Source: Emiliania huxleyi CCMP1516
Taxonomy: Eukaryota; Haptophyta; Isochrysidales; Noelaerhabdaceae
DNA: 64,000 nucleotides
Reading direction: 5' to 3'
Assembly (NCBI RefSeq): GCF_000372725.1
Contig: NW_005202427.1
Span: 1,090,459-1,154,458 of the forward strand
In this document: one piece after another, positions 1 through 9,956 of the stretch
How the letters are laid out: the number at the start of each line of letters is the position of its first letter
How positions within the stretch are numbered: position 1 is the stretch's first letter
The notes under the pieces: model-generated
The model's database searches: none
Seen by the model: only the letters and a program-made list of their open reading frames with translations
What the model was told of the DNA's origin: nothing
Position numbers and translations under genes: made by a program

Positions 1-884
1 CGCGGCCGTGTAGGGCAGCTGCTTGGCGAGCGTCGCGGGCACGCCGCGGAAGAGCCCTACGGCCCCGGCGCCGACGCGTCACGGACGTGCGCTCGCCTCG
101 CCGCCCGCGCCAGCCTCCACAAGCGCGCCTCCCGGCCCCTCTTCCCGAAACAGCAGGCCCGCCGCGCCGAGCATGCCCGCGCCAGCATAGTCGGGGTCGG
201 AGACCTGCCGTATCCGCGTCGCCTCGGCGGGCGCGACGACGAGCGACGCGATCGCGCCCGCCAGCAGCCCGGCCAGTAGCGGGCCGAGCCACAGAGCGGA
301 GCCGCCCGCGCCGAGCCGGACAAGCAGCGCAGCGAGAGGCGCCTTGACGCGCTCGTACGCGCCAAACTTGAGCGCGCCCTCGATGCCGTACCCGAGCAGC
401 GTCGGCTTCAGGCCGGTGAGCAGCGCGGACGCTCCCTCCTCCCTCACCACCCGGGCGAGGCCCTCATGCAGCTGGATGCCCGAGTACGACGGCACCTGAG
501 GGCGGCGAGGCGGCGGCGGTGGCCGTCAGCGGCGGGCCGCAGAGAAGGGAGACGCGCTGCCGTATGCTGGCGGCTGGCGGGAGAAGGCGCCGCGCTCACC
601 GTCTGCTGGCGCGTCTTGACGACGTCGACCGGGCAGGCGATGCCGTGCGAGACCGCAGCACAGACGCCGCCCGCGAGCGCATACTGCCAACCGCCCGTCA
701 TCGCCACGCCGCCGCGACTCCGTCTCGCGACAATGCTGCGGCAGGGAGCGGCGGCGTGGCCGGCCGCGCAGTGGGCCAGCGCGCCGAAGCAGCTTGGAGG
801 CGGGGTGGCCGCCCGCCAGCCACTAGCCGCAGGAAGACGCCAGGCGGTGAGCGCGGCGAGGAGCGCGGCTCTTCGCGGCGACAT
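1..884 (-). CDS. Mitochondrial phosphate carrier-like protein (SLC25 family), 3' end outside window
   Basis: Inner-membrane solute carrier, best matched to the phosphate carrier subgroup of SLC25. Exons read complement(1..55, 129..495, 600..884). The first repeat shows the carrier signature PVDVVKTRQQ. Exon 2 holds GLKPTLLGYGIEGALKFGAYE-like sequence typical of the phosphate carrier, then the second signature PAEATRIRQV. Exon 3 reads GLFRGVPATLAKQLPYTAA before leaving the window. Intron 1 (496-599) is GT-AG; intron 2 (56-128, 73 bp) is GC-AG, and both keep frame. The start is uncertain: Met at 884 gives an Arg/Ala-rich targeting-like extension, Met at 701 (MTGGWQYALAGG) starts directly at the first membrane helix. 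The 884 start lies inside a copy of a dispersed repeat. Family assignment is solid; exact substrate is inferred from motifs. Confidence 0.8.
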
Positions 885-1093
885 TGCAATGAGCGGCGAG
901 CAAAAAATGAGAAAAAAAAACCGAAGGAGAATCGGCGAGAGACTGCGAAGAGAGATAGGAAGAAGCAGACTCCCTAGGGTGGGCGACGGATAGCGCACCA
1001 CACACCTCTCCTTAAAATCCCTGTGTGGTGGCGGCGTGCCGTCCTCCCATCCCTCCCTTGGGTTGCTGCTTTCTTTCTTTCTTTCTTTCTTTA
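879..1093 (+). repeat. Dispersed short retroposon-like repeat, copy 1
   Basis: Begins with the block GACATTGCAATGAGCGG, continues through AGAATCGGCGAGAGACTG and CCTTAAAATCCCTGTGTGG, and ends in a (TTTC)n tail at about 1070-1093. The same order of blocks recurs at 1971-2191, and in reverse orientation at 50276-50470 and 51250-51350. It overlaps the 5' end of the carrier gene on the other strand. No tRNA-type A/B boxes are evident. Confidence 0.75.
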
Positions 1094-1970
1094 CGCTCCG
1101 ACCCGAATTTGGAGGGCCTAAAAGTTTAAGTTGTTGCCCTTAAAAAGGGGTCGGACACCGGGCGCAGCTCATGCTAAGAGCTAGAAGAGGAGATAGAGAG
1201 AACAACCACCCTGTCCCGTTATTGCGTACACCAACACCACAAAACGCTCTCTCTCTCCTGTCCTCACTCAGGGGGGTCACAACTACCAAGTCCCTCGACT
1301 AGCTGCCACAGGGCGCAGCTGCCACAGGGCGCAGCTGGAGACGCTCCCCCTCAATCGGCATCCACCCCCACCCGCTCCAGCCCCACTTCTGCTGCCGAGA
1401 GAGCTGAATCGAAGCAAGCGAGCCATTGCATCTTGGCGTGCTCCTGGAGCGCGGCTTTCTAAGGCCACGAGCACGGCGGAGTCGGCGTCGTAGCGCGCAT
1501 CGTTCCCGCTCATCGCCCATTCCTCCCGTGACGTGTGTCGGCCGCGATTCGATGTCGCCACCTTCATCGCCAACGAGGACTCCCTCGACTGCAGGGGGGC
1601 TCCGGCGCGGGGAGGGACTCCGCCTGCTGCGCTGGCCGACTGCGCCCTCCTCCTCCATGGGATCGATCCGATTCCGCAGCGGCGGTGCTGCGCGGGAGGC
1701 GGCCGCGGGCACGCTGGGCTCGATCAGCGGCTTTCCCCTCAGGTAGCGCGAAAGCACGGATTTGGCGGATTCTTGGCTTCAATTTTACGAATGTCTTGGC
1801 ACCAGCTGAAGGCTTGCCCCCGTCCACGGCCCACATCGCCGGATTCGTGCACGGTATTGGATTTTGGCTATTTGCTCGTGTGGGGGTATATCGCAGATTT
1901 GTCAATGGTACCGCGTCTGCGACGCGGGCGCCTTGCGGGCAGAGCCCTTAGCCACCCTTTTATCTTGCGC
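1094..1970. other. Intergenic stretch, no gene supported
   Basis: Contains a 16-bp tandem duplication (AGCTGCCACAGGGCGC, 1301-1332). Several open frames exist on both strands but none shows a recognisable domain or splice pattern; they are most simply GC-rich shadows. Confidence 0.5.
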
Positions 1971-2191
1971 GACATTGCAATGAGCGGCGAGCAAAAAATG
2001 ACAGAGAAATCGATGTGCGCGTGTGTGTGTGTGTGTGTAATCGACGAGCGAGGTGGCATGAAGGTCGCTGCGAGAATTGGCGAGAAACTGTGACGAGAGA
2101 TCAGACGGCCATGGGCAAACAGACGGCTAGCACCACACTCCTTCCTTTCGCTTTCCGGAAAATCCCTGTGAGGCGAGCAACAATACGGGAA
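1971..2191 (+). repeat. Dispersed short retroposon-like repeat, diverged copy
   Basis: Starts with the same 31-bp block as 879-909, then a (GT)n run near 2023-2037, then blocks matching GAGGTGGCATGAAGGT and GCGAGAATTGGCGAGAAACTG. The terminal block with AAAATCCCTGTG is diverged and lacks a clear TTTC tail. The right limit is approximate. Confidence 0.6.
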
Positions 2192-2406
2192 TGTACGCGT
2201 AAGAGCCACATACACTGAGAGGTGAACCGTGCCATCCTCGATCGCCGTGCAAAGCTCGCTTCCGAGCTCTCACGCCGCGCGTAGGGCCCTTAGGGGCCTA
2301 GAGAACACAACCCCCTCTCTCTTTTCTCCCAGTAAGCTTACACACTGAAAAACGTCTGTCGCTAGCGAGCCGGAAAAAGAATTTCGCCGCGATTCATTCC
2401 AAACTT

Positions 2407-3846
2407 GTGCCCACCCCCATCACGCCCATGAGGCTGCAGGCTGCGCTGCTCGTCGCCGTCGCAGCAAGAGGTGGAGCTGGAACTCCAAATTGCACGGTCT
2501 ACATCGCGGATCCGGGCACGGAATTCAACTCGGCCTCAACCTCTGAGTTTCCGGGCAGCGCCACTCCCGAGAAGCACGTCGCACACTGGATGCACACCGG
2601 GCTGCTCTCATCTGCCCTGCGGACATCAAGGATTCAGGAGGCTAGAGTCATATTCGTTGCTCACTACTTTCTCAAACACCAGGAGAAGGGCTGGACCCTG
2701 CACGACTGGAAGAGGCAGCTGAAGGGCGGCCCTGCGCGCCTCTTCAATGGGAACACAGAGCTGCTCCGTCGCTGGCGAGATCGCCCGTTCGATTTTGCGA
2801 TCGCACCCATGCTGCCATCGTGTGCGGAGGTACGTGCTCCCGTGTGGCTCGATATGGCTCGATGGGTCGTCATCAACCCATGGTGCATCTACCGGCACGG
2901 CTACGACATCGTTGCGCCGCCCATCGTGTCCCCATCTCCAGCGAGCGACGCGTCGCCACGCGCAAACGCTCGTCGTCACTTCATCACGTACGTCGGAAAG
3001 CTTCGCAAGCCATACCTCCAGCCCCCCATGACCAAGCTCCGCTTCCTCATGTGGTCGCACCTGCGAGCTCACCCGAACGTCACATTTCTCGCAGAGGACG
3101 TCCAAAAGGCCGCCGCTCCATACCTGCCCTCCGACGGCAGCGCGCAGCCGCGGTGCGCGGTGTGCAAGTTCAGCTGCAAACAGTGCATCGCCCTCCCCCC
3201 TGCGACGGCGCACCTCCCGCTCAGTGTTGGCTCGATGGAGGAAGTGCAGTCGAGGGCCCACTACCAAACGTACCTCAAAAATTCCACCTTTTGTCTCGTC
3301 CTGCGCGGCGACCACGAGAACTCGCGCCGATTCTCAGAGGCGATCCTGGCCGGCTGCGTCCCCGTGCTGATCGCCGACATGCCGGCCTGGCCCTTTGCCC
3401 GGCGCCTCGACTACAAGAAGTTCAGTTACGAGTTCAGCTGGGCTGGCGCGAGCAGGGACCCTTTGCTCGTCGTCAACGGTGCGCGCCATTGCCCGTTGTT
3501 CCCCATAGCAAGCTTCTCACCCTTGCCTTTTCTGGTCCACTCAGAACTGCTGCGGCTTCCAGCCGGAGAGATCGCCGTGAAGCAGCGGGAGCTCGCTCGC
3601 GTGCGCCCCCTCTTTCAATACCGTGCCGACGCGGACCGCCCTGGCGCGGTGCAGCAGCTGGTGCAGGACCTGTGCGCGAGCCCAACCAAGACGACAGAGC
3701 TGATGAGCGTCGTCGCGCGAGGCACGCACAAGCGCCCGTCAAAGCCTTCTCGTGGCCTCGCCGGTGGTGCCGACGGCCATGCCAAGAGGCTCGGCTACCC
3801 TGGCAGGACTTCGCTGTATGAATTGCGCGTCTCCGCCAGAAGATGA
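2407..3846 (+). CDS. Exostosin-family glycosyltransferase (GT47-like)
   Basis: Single-exon protein of 479 aa. The body resembles the exostosin/GT47 fold: an N-terminal block with VIFVAHYFLKHQ, a middle block HFITYVGKLRK followed by a Cys cluster (CAVCKFSCKQC), and the conserved C-terminal acceptor/donor region with STFCLVLRGD.ENSRRFSEAILAGCVPVLIAD. That last block is the strongest family signature. Such enzymes transfer sugars to cell-surface or secreted glycans in the Golgi. Starting at 2428 (MRLQAALLVAVAARGGAG) gives a short hydrophobic leader suitable for ER entry; Met 2407 adds seven residues. The Cys cluster is unusual and may form a lineage-specific loop. An AATAAA hexamer lies 58 bp after the stop (3904-3909). 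Confidence 0.82.
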   Translation: MPTPITPMRLQAALLVAVAARGGAGTPNCTVYIADPGTEFNSASTSEFPGSATPEKHVAHWMHTGLLSSALRTSRIQEARVIFVAHYFLKHQEKGWTLHDWKRQLKGGPARLFNGNTELLRRWRDRPFDFAIAPMLPSCAEVRAPVWLDMARWVVINPWCIYRHGYDIVAPPIVSPSPASDASPRANARRHFITYVGKLRKPYLQPPMTKLRFLMWSHLRAHPNVTFLAEDVQKAAAPYLPSDGSAQPRCAVCKFSCKQCIALPPATAHLPLSVGSMEEVQSRAHYQTYLKNSTFCLVLRGDHENSRRFSEAILAGCVPVLIADMPAWPFARRLDYKKFSYEFSWAGASRDPLLVVNGARHCPLFPIASFSPLPFLVHSELLRLPAGEIAVKQRELARVRPLFQYRADADRPGAVQQLVQDLCASPTKTTELMSVVARGTHKRPSKPSRGLAGGADGHAKRLGYPGRTSLYELRVSARR

Positions 3847-4349
3847 GGGTGTGACAACTGACGTGATGGTAAGCCCCAGGGGTCGCTCATCAGGCGCACC
3901 GTGAATAAATTAGACTGGAGGAGAAGCGAAAGAGGATCAGGACGTTCCCAAAGAACATATCTAGGGCCAGGCTGCAGGCACAACCGGCCGCGCGCGACGG
4001 ACTTGAGAGATGGATATATAGTCCTCGACCCGTCGTACCGACTACCGTCGACCGCGCTCAGACGCGGCCATATGTGATTGTGGGTTGTCGGCGCGGACCA
4101 TATGTTTTTTTTGCTTGGCCGGCCCTGATGATGAAGGCCCGCGAGAGGAGCGCGACCGCGGGCACCCGCGTGCCGCGAGGCGGGAATGTAGGCCATGCGG
4201 CACGCGCCACGGAGCCGGACGAGACTCGACTTCAGGACCACAAATACATTATACATGACCACAACCACATGCCGACATGCAAAGTTAACACGACAAAGAC
4301 CGAATATGGACACATGGTATGCCAATGCTCAGGACGATGGACAGAACGC
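3847..4349. other. Intergenic between convergent genes
   Basis: Carries the candidate polyadenylation hexamer AATAAA at 3904-3909 for the upstream plus-strand gene. No coding evidence is seen in the rest. Confidence 0.5.
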
Positions 4350-6050
4350 TCAGACCATGGCGCCATCCCCGGCCGGAGCGGCGGCCGCCGTCTTCCCGCG
4401 GGCGCGCACCCTGCGCAGCAGCACTAGCAGCGTGAGGAGCAGCAGCACGACCAGGGCGAGCAGGCAGAGCTCGTACACGATCTCGGTGGAGACGATGAGC
4501 CCGGGGAGGTCGGCGCGTAGGATGAGGCCCCGCGCCGCCGCATTGTAGAACGGGGTGGAGGAGGATGTCACGACGGCGACTAGCGAGAGCGGCTCGCCGT
4601 GCAGGTACGAGGAGATGGCCCGCTCGAGCGCTATGGCCTCGGCCGCGTTGTCTGGCGACTCGATGACGGCGCGCGCGACGAGGCGGCTCCGACCGCGGGG
4701 GAGAGACACGTCGGACAGGCGGGCACGCACGAAGGGGACGCCAACCTCGGCGGCGGTGGGGGGGGGCACGTCGCCGGTCGGTGGGGCGACCGCCGCCCGG
4801 AGAGGCACGCGCGACGAGTGGCGCACGGAAGGCGCCTCCGCCCCCGCCCCCGCCCCCACCCCCGCCTCCGCCTCCGCCTCCGCCTCCGCCTCGCTGCGGA
4901 CAAAGCCGAGCGGCGCCCGCCACGAGGGCAGCCGCAGCCGAGGCACCTGCAGCCGAGGCACCTGCAGCCGAGGCACCTCCGGCAGGAGACGACTCGCCTC
5001 GGGGAGGAAGTGCGCCACCCGCGACCGGACCTACGCCCTCCGCCGATAGAGGTGTCAGGCGGGAGCCCGGGGAGAGAGGGCTGGGCAGGGTGCTCGCACC
5101 CGGCCAAGCAGTACGGCAGGATCCTCCGACGCCGGATCGCCTGCGGCAGCAGGCGCCTCCGAGACGGGCACGCGCGGCGCAGCGTGCGGCGGCGGGACGG
5201 GGTGCTTCCCCGCGTGCAGGAGCACCGACGCAGTGAGGTCGCCGAGGCCGCCGATGCCGAAGGAGGAGTTGTTTTCGACCTCGAGCTCCACCTCGAACTG
5301 ATGGCTCCGCAAACCGACGAGTGGGCTCACGCTCCGCACGACTCTCCTCAGCAGCGGGAAGGCGCCGCCCTCTCGCAGCGCGTTGAGCCGCAGGCCGAGC
5401 ACCGAGGGCGGCTCTCGCAGCGAGATGCCGAAGCCGCGCCCGCCGCGCAGCGAGAGCGACTTTGCCAGCCGGATGCCCGGGATGGACAGCGTGCCGATCC
5501 CGCCGCAGCTGGTCGTCTTGCCGAGAAAGGCGAGGGCCGCCACCGCGCCGCTCTCCTTGGAGCAGCCGTAGTCCTCCCCGCGCAGCTGCACCGTCACCAC
5601 CGCCCAGATCTGAACCTGCAGCACGTCGCGGTAGACGGCGGCGACGGAGAGGCGCCTCAGCGCCGCCGCCTGCCGCGGATCCACGCTGAGCACGCCGCGG
5701 AGCGTCGCTCGCATCCGGCCGCCGCCCGCGATCTTGAGCGGCGTCGACCGCAGCTGGCCCACACTCTCGCCCTCGAACTCGACGTTGATGTCTGCGCTCG
5801 ACACCGTGAAGCTCGCCGGACCGGACTGGCCGCCGCCGATGGGAGGCGTGTCGATCGTAGCCTCGACCTCGACGTAGATCTGCAGCAGCCCCTGCGGGAG
5901 CGCCCGGCCCGAGCGCAGAGACTGCAGCTTGGCCGAGTGGAGTTGGACAGATGTCCTATCGAGCACGAGTTGCGCCAGCGACGCAGCAGGCCCGACTCTC
6001 AGCGCTTGCGCGAGTCCGAGGCTGAGAAGCAGCAGCAGGCGCCGCCACAT
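4350..6050 (-). CDS. Secreted/type I membrane protein with LEA2-like domains
   Basis: Two exons, complement(4350..5030, 5100..6050), 543 aa; the 69-bp GT-AG intron keeps frame. The N-terminus is a clear signal peptide (MWRRLLLLLSLGLAQA). Two segments have the beta-rich pattern of LEA2/water-stress-like domains, e.g. ADINVEFEGESVGQL and FEVELEVENNSSFGIGGLG. A low-complexity linker with VPRLQ repeats and an Ala-Glu run follows. The C-terminus has one membrane helix (LCLLALVVLLLLTLLVLL) and a short basic tail. This topology suggests a surface or endomembrane protein with a large luminal part. Function is unknown; the LEA2 comparison rests on pattern only. Confidence 0.65.
4934..4978. repeat. 15-bp tandem repeat inside the LEA2-like gene
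   Basis: Three units of GCAGCCGAGGCACCT encode a VPRLQ repeat on the minus strand. A neighbouring GCCTCC/GCCCCC run (about 4838-4895) encodes Ala-Glu and Ala-Gly repeats. Both lie in the linker after the intron. Confidence 0.85.
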
Positions 6051-6267
6051 GGCGTGTGTTCTTTCGGCGAGCGACCTTTCGGCGAGTGTCGTGAGTAGGA
6101 AGAGCCAATCCCATCCTTGGGACGCGACGCCAGTGTTTTTCTTTTTGCTAGACCAGAAAATTCTTTTCGCTCATAGGCGATGCTCTAAAACCTGACTCGT
6201 CCAGCATTTCGCCGCGAGATCCCCTCCTCGCCGCGGCATCTGACTCGTCTGGGCGATCGACTCCTCC

Positions 6268-8610
6268 TCAGCGCCGATATTTCGCCGCAATCCCCTCCGC
6301 GGCATCCGACTCGTCCGCCAATTGCGCAAGCTGCGCCAGCAAGCTCGAGCTGCTGCACGAGGTGTTGCTCGCGGCCGTAGCGCCGGGTGGCTGGCTGCCG
6401 GAGGGCGGCGGCGCGGCGACGGCGATGGCCGCCCCCTTGCGCGAGACGCAATCGTCCGCCTTGGTCCTCGCCTTGGCCCCCTTGCGCGCGGGAGGGTGCC
6501 CGCTCGCCAGCTCGACAAGAGAGACCTGCCTCGCGAGCGCCCCCTCCTCCTCCCGCGCGGCGCCTCCGCCCGCGCCGCTCGCCCGCTCCAGCCCCCACAG
6601 CCTCTGAAGGACGGCGCTCATGGCGCGGGTCAGCGGCTCGCTCGGAAGCAGGGCCGCGAGCTCGAGTAGCGTCGGCGCGAGCCCTTCCCTGCCAAAGAGG
6701 TCGAGCGTCAGCTCGACATACTCCCTCGCCGCAGCCTCGAGCGTCGACGCGCCGGCGGCGCCCTTCCCTGACGATGCGAACGCGGCCGACGCCTCCTTGA
6801 AGGGGCCGAGCAGCTGCTCCTCGTCGCCCGCGCCGGCGACGGCGGCGGCTCGCGCCGACAGGGCCGCCAGCAGCGCGCGGTGGCGGCGGGCGGCGTCCGC
6901 CCGATCCGACGGAGGCGGAGGCAGCGCCGCCCAGCGCCCCGCCCCTCCCGCCGCCGCGCCTCCCACCCCTCCAGCTGCCCCTGCTGCCCCTGCCGCCCCT
7001 GCCGCCCCTGCCGCCGCCGGCTCGAGCGCCTTGCGGCGGGGGCGCTCCAAACTCAGCTGCTCCAAACTTGGAGTGACTCCAAGCGGCCGCGCTGCTGCGG
7101 CGGCCGCGGCGGCCGCAGCGGCGGCCGCGGCCGCCGCCTCGGCCCTCTCCCGCTCCTCTGTCGCTTCTGCTGCAGCCGCGACCGCAGCCGCAGCCGCAGC
7201 CGCCTCCTCCGCCTCCTCCGCCCTGTGCACCGCCTCCAGCGCGACCGCCTCCTGCGCCTTGCGCTGCTTGGCCGCCGCCTTCTTCTGCCCCTTGCTCTTC
7301 GCGGGCGCGGGCGCGGGCGCCGAGCTCACCGGCCCGCGAGCGACCGAAGACGAGGCTGCGCCGCCGCCGCCAGACATGACGCACGCGTCTGGCCGGTAGT
7401 TGCCGCCACGCTGCCGCCCGGCACCGCCGATGAGCGGGCCCGCAGCGACGACGGTCCTCGGCGGCGCGGCGGCTTGGGCGCCGCTTCCTCCACCGCCGCT
7501 TCCTCCACCGCCGGCGCGCGCGCCGCGCCGCTGCTGCCTTTCCCACGCCACCGAGAGAGGCCGCTGGGCCGCCACCCGGCTCTGGTCGAGGGAGGGGAAG
7601 GAGAGCTCCGGCGGAGGAGCCGGCTCGCGCGGGGCGGGCCCGGCAGCGGGCCGCGGGGCAGGCGCGGCAGGCTGTGGGGCGGGCGCCGCTCGCGCCAAAG
7701 GCGCCGCTCGCGCCAAAGGCGCTGCTCGCGCCAAAGACGCTGCTCCCCGAGGCGGAGGCACTGCCGCCCCGTGCCCCGCCCACCGGGCTGGCTCCCCGCC
7801 TGAGCGGCCCGACGCCGCGCCCGGCACGGCATCGTCGTCGACGAGGAGGAAGCCATCGTAGTGGCTGCTGATGGCGGGCTCGTCGGGCAGACGGCGGCCG
7901 CGGCCGAGTAGCGGGCTCCGCTCGACGTCGCGACTCGCCGCCGCCGCGGGAGAGCGAGCGGCAAAGAGCGACTGCAGCACGGCGGACGCCTCCTCTCGCA
8001 GGGCCGCGACCTGGTTGCCGCTGCCATCCGACGCAAACTCGTCGCGGTGGTCAAAGGCGTAGGCGACTCGCGCCGCGGGCAGACGGTGCGAGGCGAGGTA
8101 CCCGTCGAGGCGAGCACACTCCGACCGCTCGAGCGCCCGGCGGGAGATCGGGTGCTCAAACCGGCCCGTGCTGACGAGGTACGACGCGAGGACGTTGCCG
8201 TCGAAGAGGTCGTTGTCGGAGGGGTGGTCCAAGTCCGCGGCGAGCGAGAAGGGCGGATAGCCGAGGGCTGCGAGCGGCTCGAGCGAGATTGGGTCCACCA
8301 GCCCCTCGGCGCCGCTCGAGCGCGGCGAGCCGAGGTTCTCGCGCCCAACCGGGGCCGGGGTGACGGGCGCTTTGAGAGGCGCATGCCGCACCGCCGCGAC
8401 AATCGCGCCGCCGCCGTGGCCTGTGGGCTGGTCGAGGGCCTTGTTCGCCTGCAGCTCGGCGGCCACCTCGCGATAGCGTGCCACGCACTCCCGCTTTGGG
8501 CGGCCGGTGTGCTCGGCGATGCGCTGCCAGCGCTCCTCCTTCCCGAGGCTACTGGGGTACAGGCGGAGCGCGTCCTGCAAGCGGCTGTGGGCCTCCGCGC
8601 TCCACTCCAT
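6268..8610 (-). CDS. SANT/Myb-like plus U-box-like protein with Ala-rich coiled region
   Basis: About 780 aa, apparently one exon. The N-terminus (MEWSAEAHSRLQDAL...KEERWQRIAEHTGR) matches a SANT/Myb-like helix set as in ZRF1-type proteins. About residues 95-185 resemble a U-box/RING-like fold: DPISLEPL, then LFDGNVLASYL and HPISRRALE, the pattern of U-box E3 ligases without metal ligands. The middle is Pro/Ala-rich with a KSKGQKKAAAKQRKAQEA segment and long Ala-Glu stretches likely to be helical. An 18-bp tandem repeat near 7690-7742 encodes LARAAP units. A start at 8718 is possible, adding 36 residues; 8610 was chosen because the SANT helix starts there. The E3 function is inferred, not shown. 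Confidence 0.6.
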   Translation of the reverse strand: MEWSAEAHSRLQDALRLYPSSLGKEERWQRIAEHTGRPKRECVARYREVAAELQANKALDQPTGHGGGAIVAAVRHAPLKAPVTPAPVGRENLGSPRSSGAEGLVDPISLEPLAALGYPPFSLAADLDHPSDNDLFDGNVLASYLVSTGRFEHPISRRALERSECARLDGYLASHRLPAARVAYAFDHRDEFASDGSGNQVAALREEASAVLQSLFAARSPAAAASRDVERSPLLGRGRRLPDEPAISSHYDGFLLVDDDAVPGAASGRSGGEPARWAGHGAAVPPPRGAASLARAAPLARAAPLARAAPAPQPAAPAPRPAAGPAPREPAPPPELSFPSLDQSRVAAQRPLSVAWERQQRRGARAGGGGSGGGGSGAQAAAPPRTVVAAGPLIGGAGRQRGGNYRPDACVMSGGGGAASSSVARGPVSSAPAPAPAKSKGQKKAAAKQRKAQEAVALEAVHRAEEAEEAAAAAAAVAAAAEATEERERAEAAAAAAAAAAAAAAAARPLGVTPSLEQLSLERPRRKALEPAAAGAAGAAGAAGAAGGVGGAAAGGAGRWAALPPPPSDRADAARRHRALLAALSARAAAVAGAGDEEQLLGPFKEASAAFASSGKGAAGASTLEAAAREYVELTLDLFGREGLAPTLLELAALLPSEPLTRAMSAVLQRLWGLERASGAGGGAAREEEGALARQVSLVELASGHPPARKGAKARTKADDCVSRKGAAIAVAAPPPSGSQPPGATAASNTSCSSSSLLAQLAQLADESDAAEGIAAKYRR

Positions 8611-8806
8611 CGGCTCGGTCCGTGCACGATTTCCGCGACCAAAGAAAGCCGCAAACTGAAACAAAGAATGCCGCACAAGCGTGCGCACTGTCCCTCGTTG
8701 TTCGAGTGCGTCGCCCATCTCTCCCTGGAGATGACTGCTCGATTTATTTATTTAAATGCCTGTGGTTTGCGAGTGACTGCCAGTGAGAAGCTGGAGAGGC
8801 AGGTCG

Positions 8807-9274
8807 CTAGACTGAGATGAGACCGCCAGTGGAGTTGGGAGTCCACCGTGCACCGCGCTGCGAGCCTGTCGTGTCCCTTGTCAGGAGCAGGAGAGCCCCA
8901 CCTGTGCCCCTGGTCGTCCTTCCAAAAGCCTGCTCGTGCAGGTGTGGACCCTGTCCTCCTCCCCATCCCTCGTTTGGGGTTGTCTGCTGCGAGGGGTGGG
9001 GGGCGCCAGCGCCCTCCCACAACGGCGTGTTCATGTTCACACCGGGGGGCGAGAGCCCCGACTGCGGGCACAGGTTTCCTTCTCCTTGGAGGGTGGACTT
9101 CGGCGCGAGCTCGGGCGTCATGACCGCGCCCGTGAACAGCGCCTTGACCCTGTCCGGGGCCGACGGGCTTGACACGGCCTCGGCCCTTCCCTCGACGGCG
9201 GGGGGGAGCTTCTCTGTGCGCGCGGCCTTTGCCTTGCGGCCGCTCGACAGTTCACGGTCTCCCTCGATCTCCAT
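8807..9274 (-). CDS. Small open frame of unknown status
   Basis: Predicts 155 aa starting MEIEGDRELSSGRKAK. The first ~60 residues look protein-like (charged, mixed), the rest is Gly/Pro/Thr-rich. No domain, signal peptide or splice evidence is seen. It could be a lineage-specific protein or chance; I do not recognise it. Confidence 0.25.
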   Translation of the reverse strand: MEIEGDRELSSGRKAKAARTEKLPPAVEGRAEAVSSPSAPDRVKALFTGAVMTPELAPKSTLQGEGNLCPQSGLSPPGVNMNTPLWEGAGAPHPSQQTTPNEGWGGGQGPHLHEQAFGRTTRGTGGALLLLTRDTTGSQRGARWTPNSTGGLISV

Positions 9275-9956
9275 AGTAGCGCCTCCTTCACGACCAGCAC
9301 GCTGTGAAATCGATTAGTCCCAACAACCGTTAAGAAAAACAAAAAACGCCAACCCCCCTCTCAAGGACCCTCCGAACTATGCCAGCCCTCTTGTGGCTTC
9401 GACGCACACGCTACTTCAGCCACAGAGTCTAGGACAGGTCCATTAAGACTTTTCAGTCGTGGGGGTGGCTTTTGTTATTCCTTTCCGGTTTTATCATGAC
9501 CGACCACAACCACGTCCGCCGTGGTTGCCACTACCACGTCCGCCGTGGTCCTGTTCGACTCTATGAGTCGTGGTTCGACTCTATGAGTCGCTGGTTCGAT
9601 CATGAGAGTTGCCACAACCACGCCCGACGTGGTTGTGGTTGCCACGCCCGTTCCCCCCTGGTTCGTCAAGCGCCCGCCGTTCAAGTTCGGCGATTCATAC
9701 CCATGGGGGAGCGGGGTTTATTACCCGTGTGTAGGTGTGAACGGGGACGTGTGCTCCCTGGGGACGAGCAGGTCTGTCTTCTTTCTTTCTTTCTTGCTAA
9801 ATTCTCTCGGGAGAAGAGTTCTTCTCTCGAATCGTGCTGTGCGGCTATGCTCAAATTCTTCTCTCGCGCACGACGGGTCTGAAAATTCTTCTCTCGACAT
9901 GAAACGTCCGCGACCGCGGGCACGCCCACCGGCACCGTCTGGCCCCACTCAACCCA
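9275..9956. other. Intergenic with hairpin cluster upstream of the centrin-like gene
   Basis: Apart from the inverted-repeat cluster described separately (9498-9655), no coding evidence is seen. Copies of TTCTTCTCTCG or TTCTTTCTTTC lie at about 9778-9895, just upstream of the downstream start codon. Confidence 0.45.
9498..9655. repeat. Cluster of short inverted repeats
   Basis: Repeated potential hairpins with arms ACCACG/CGTGGT occur at least three times. The largest (about 9610-9640) has arms CCACAACCACG and CGTGGTTGTGG. Between them is a 20-bp tandem duplication TTCGACTCTATGAGTCGTGG with internal GACTC/GAGTC arms. It lies about 300 bp upstream of the centrin-like start. Confidence 0.8.
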
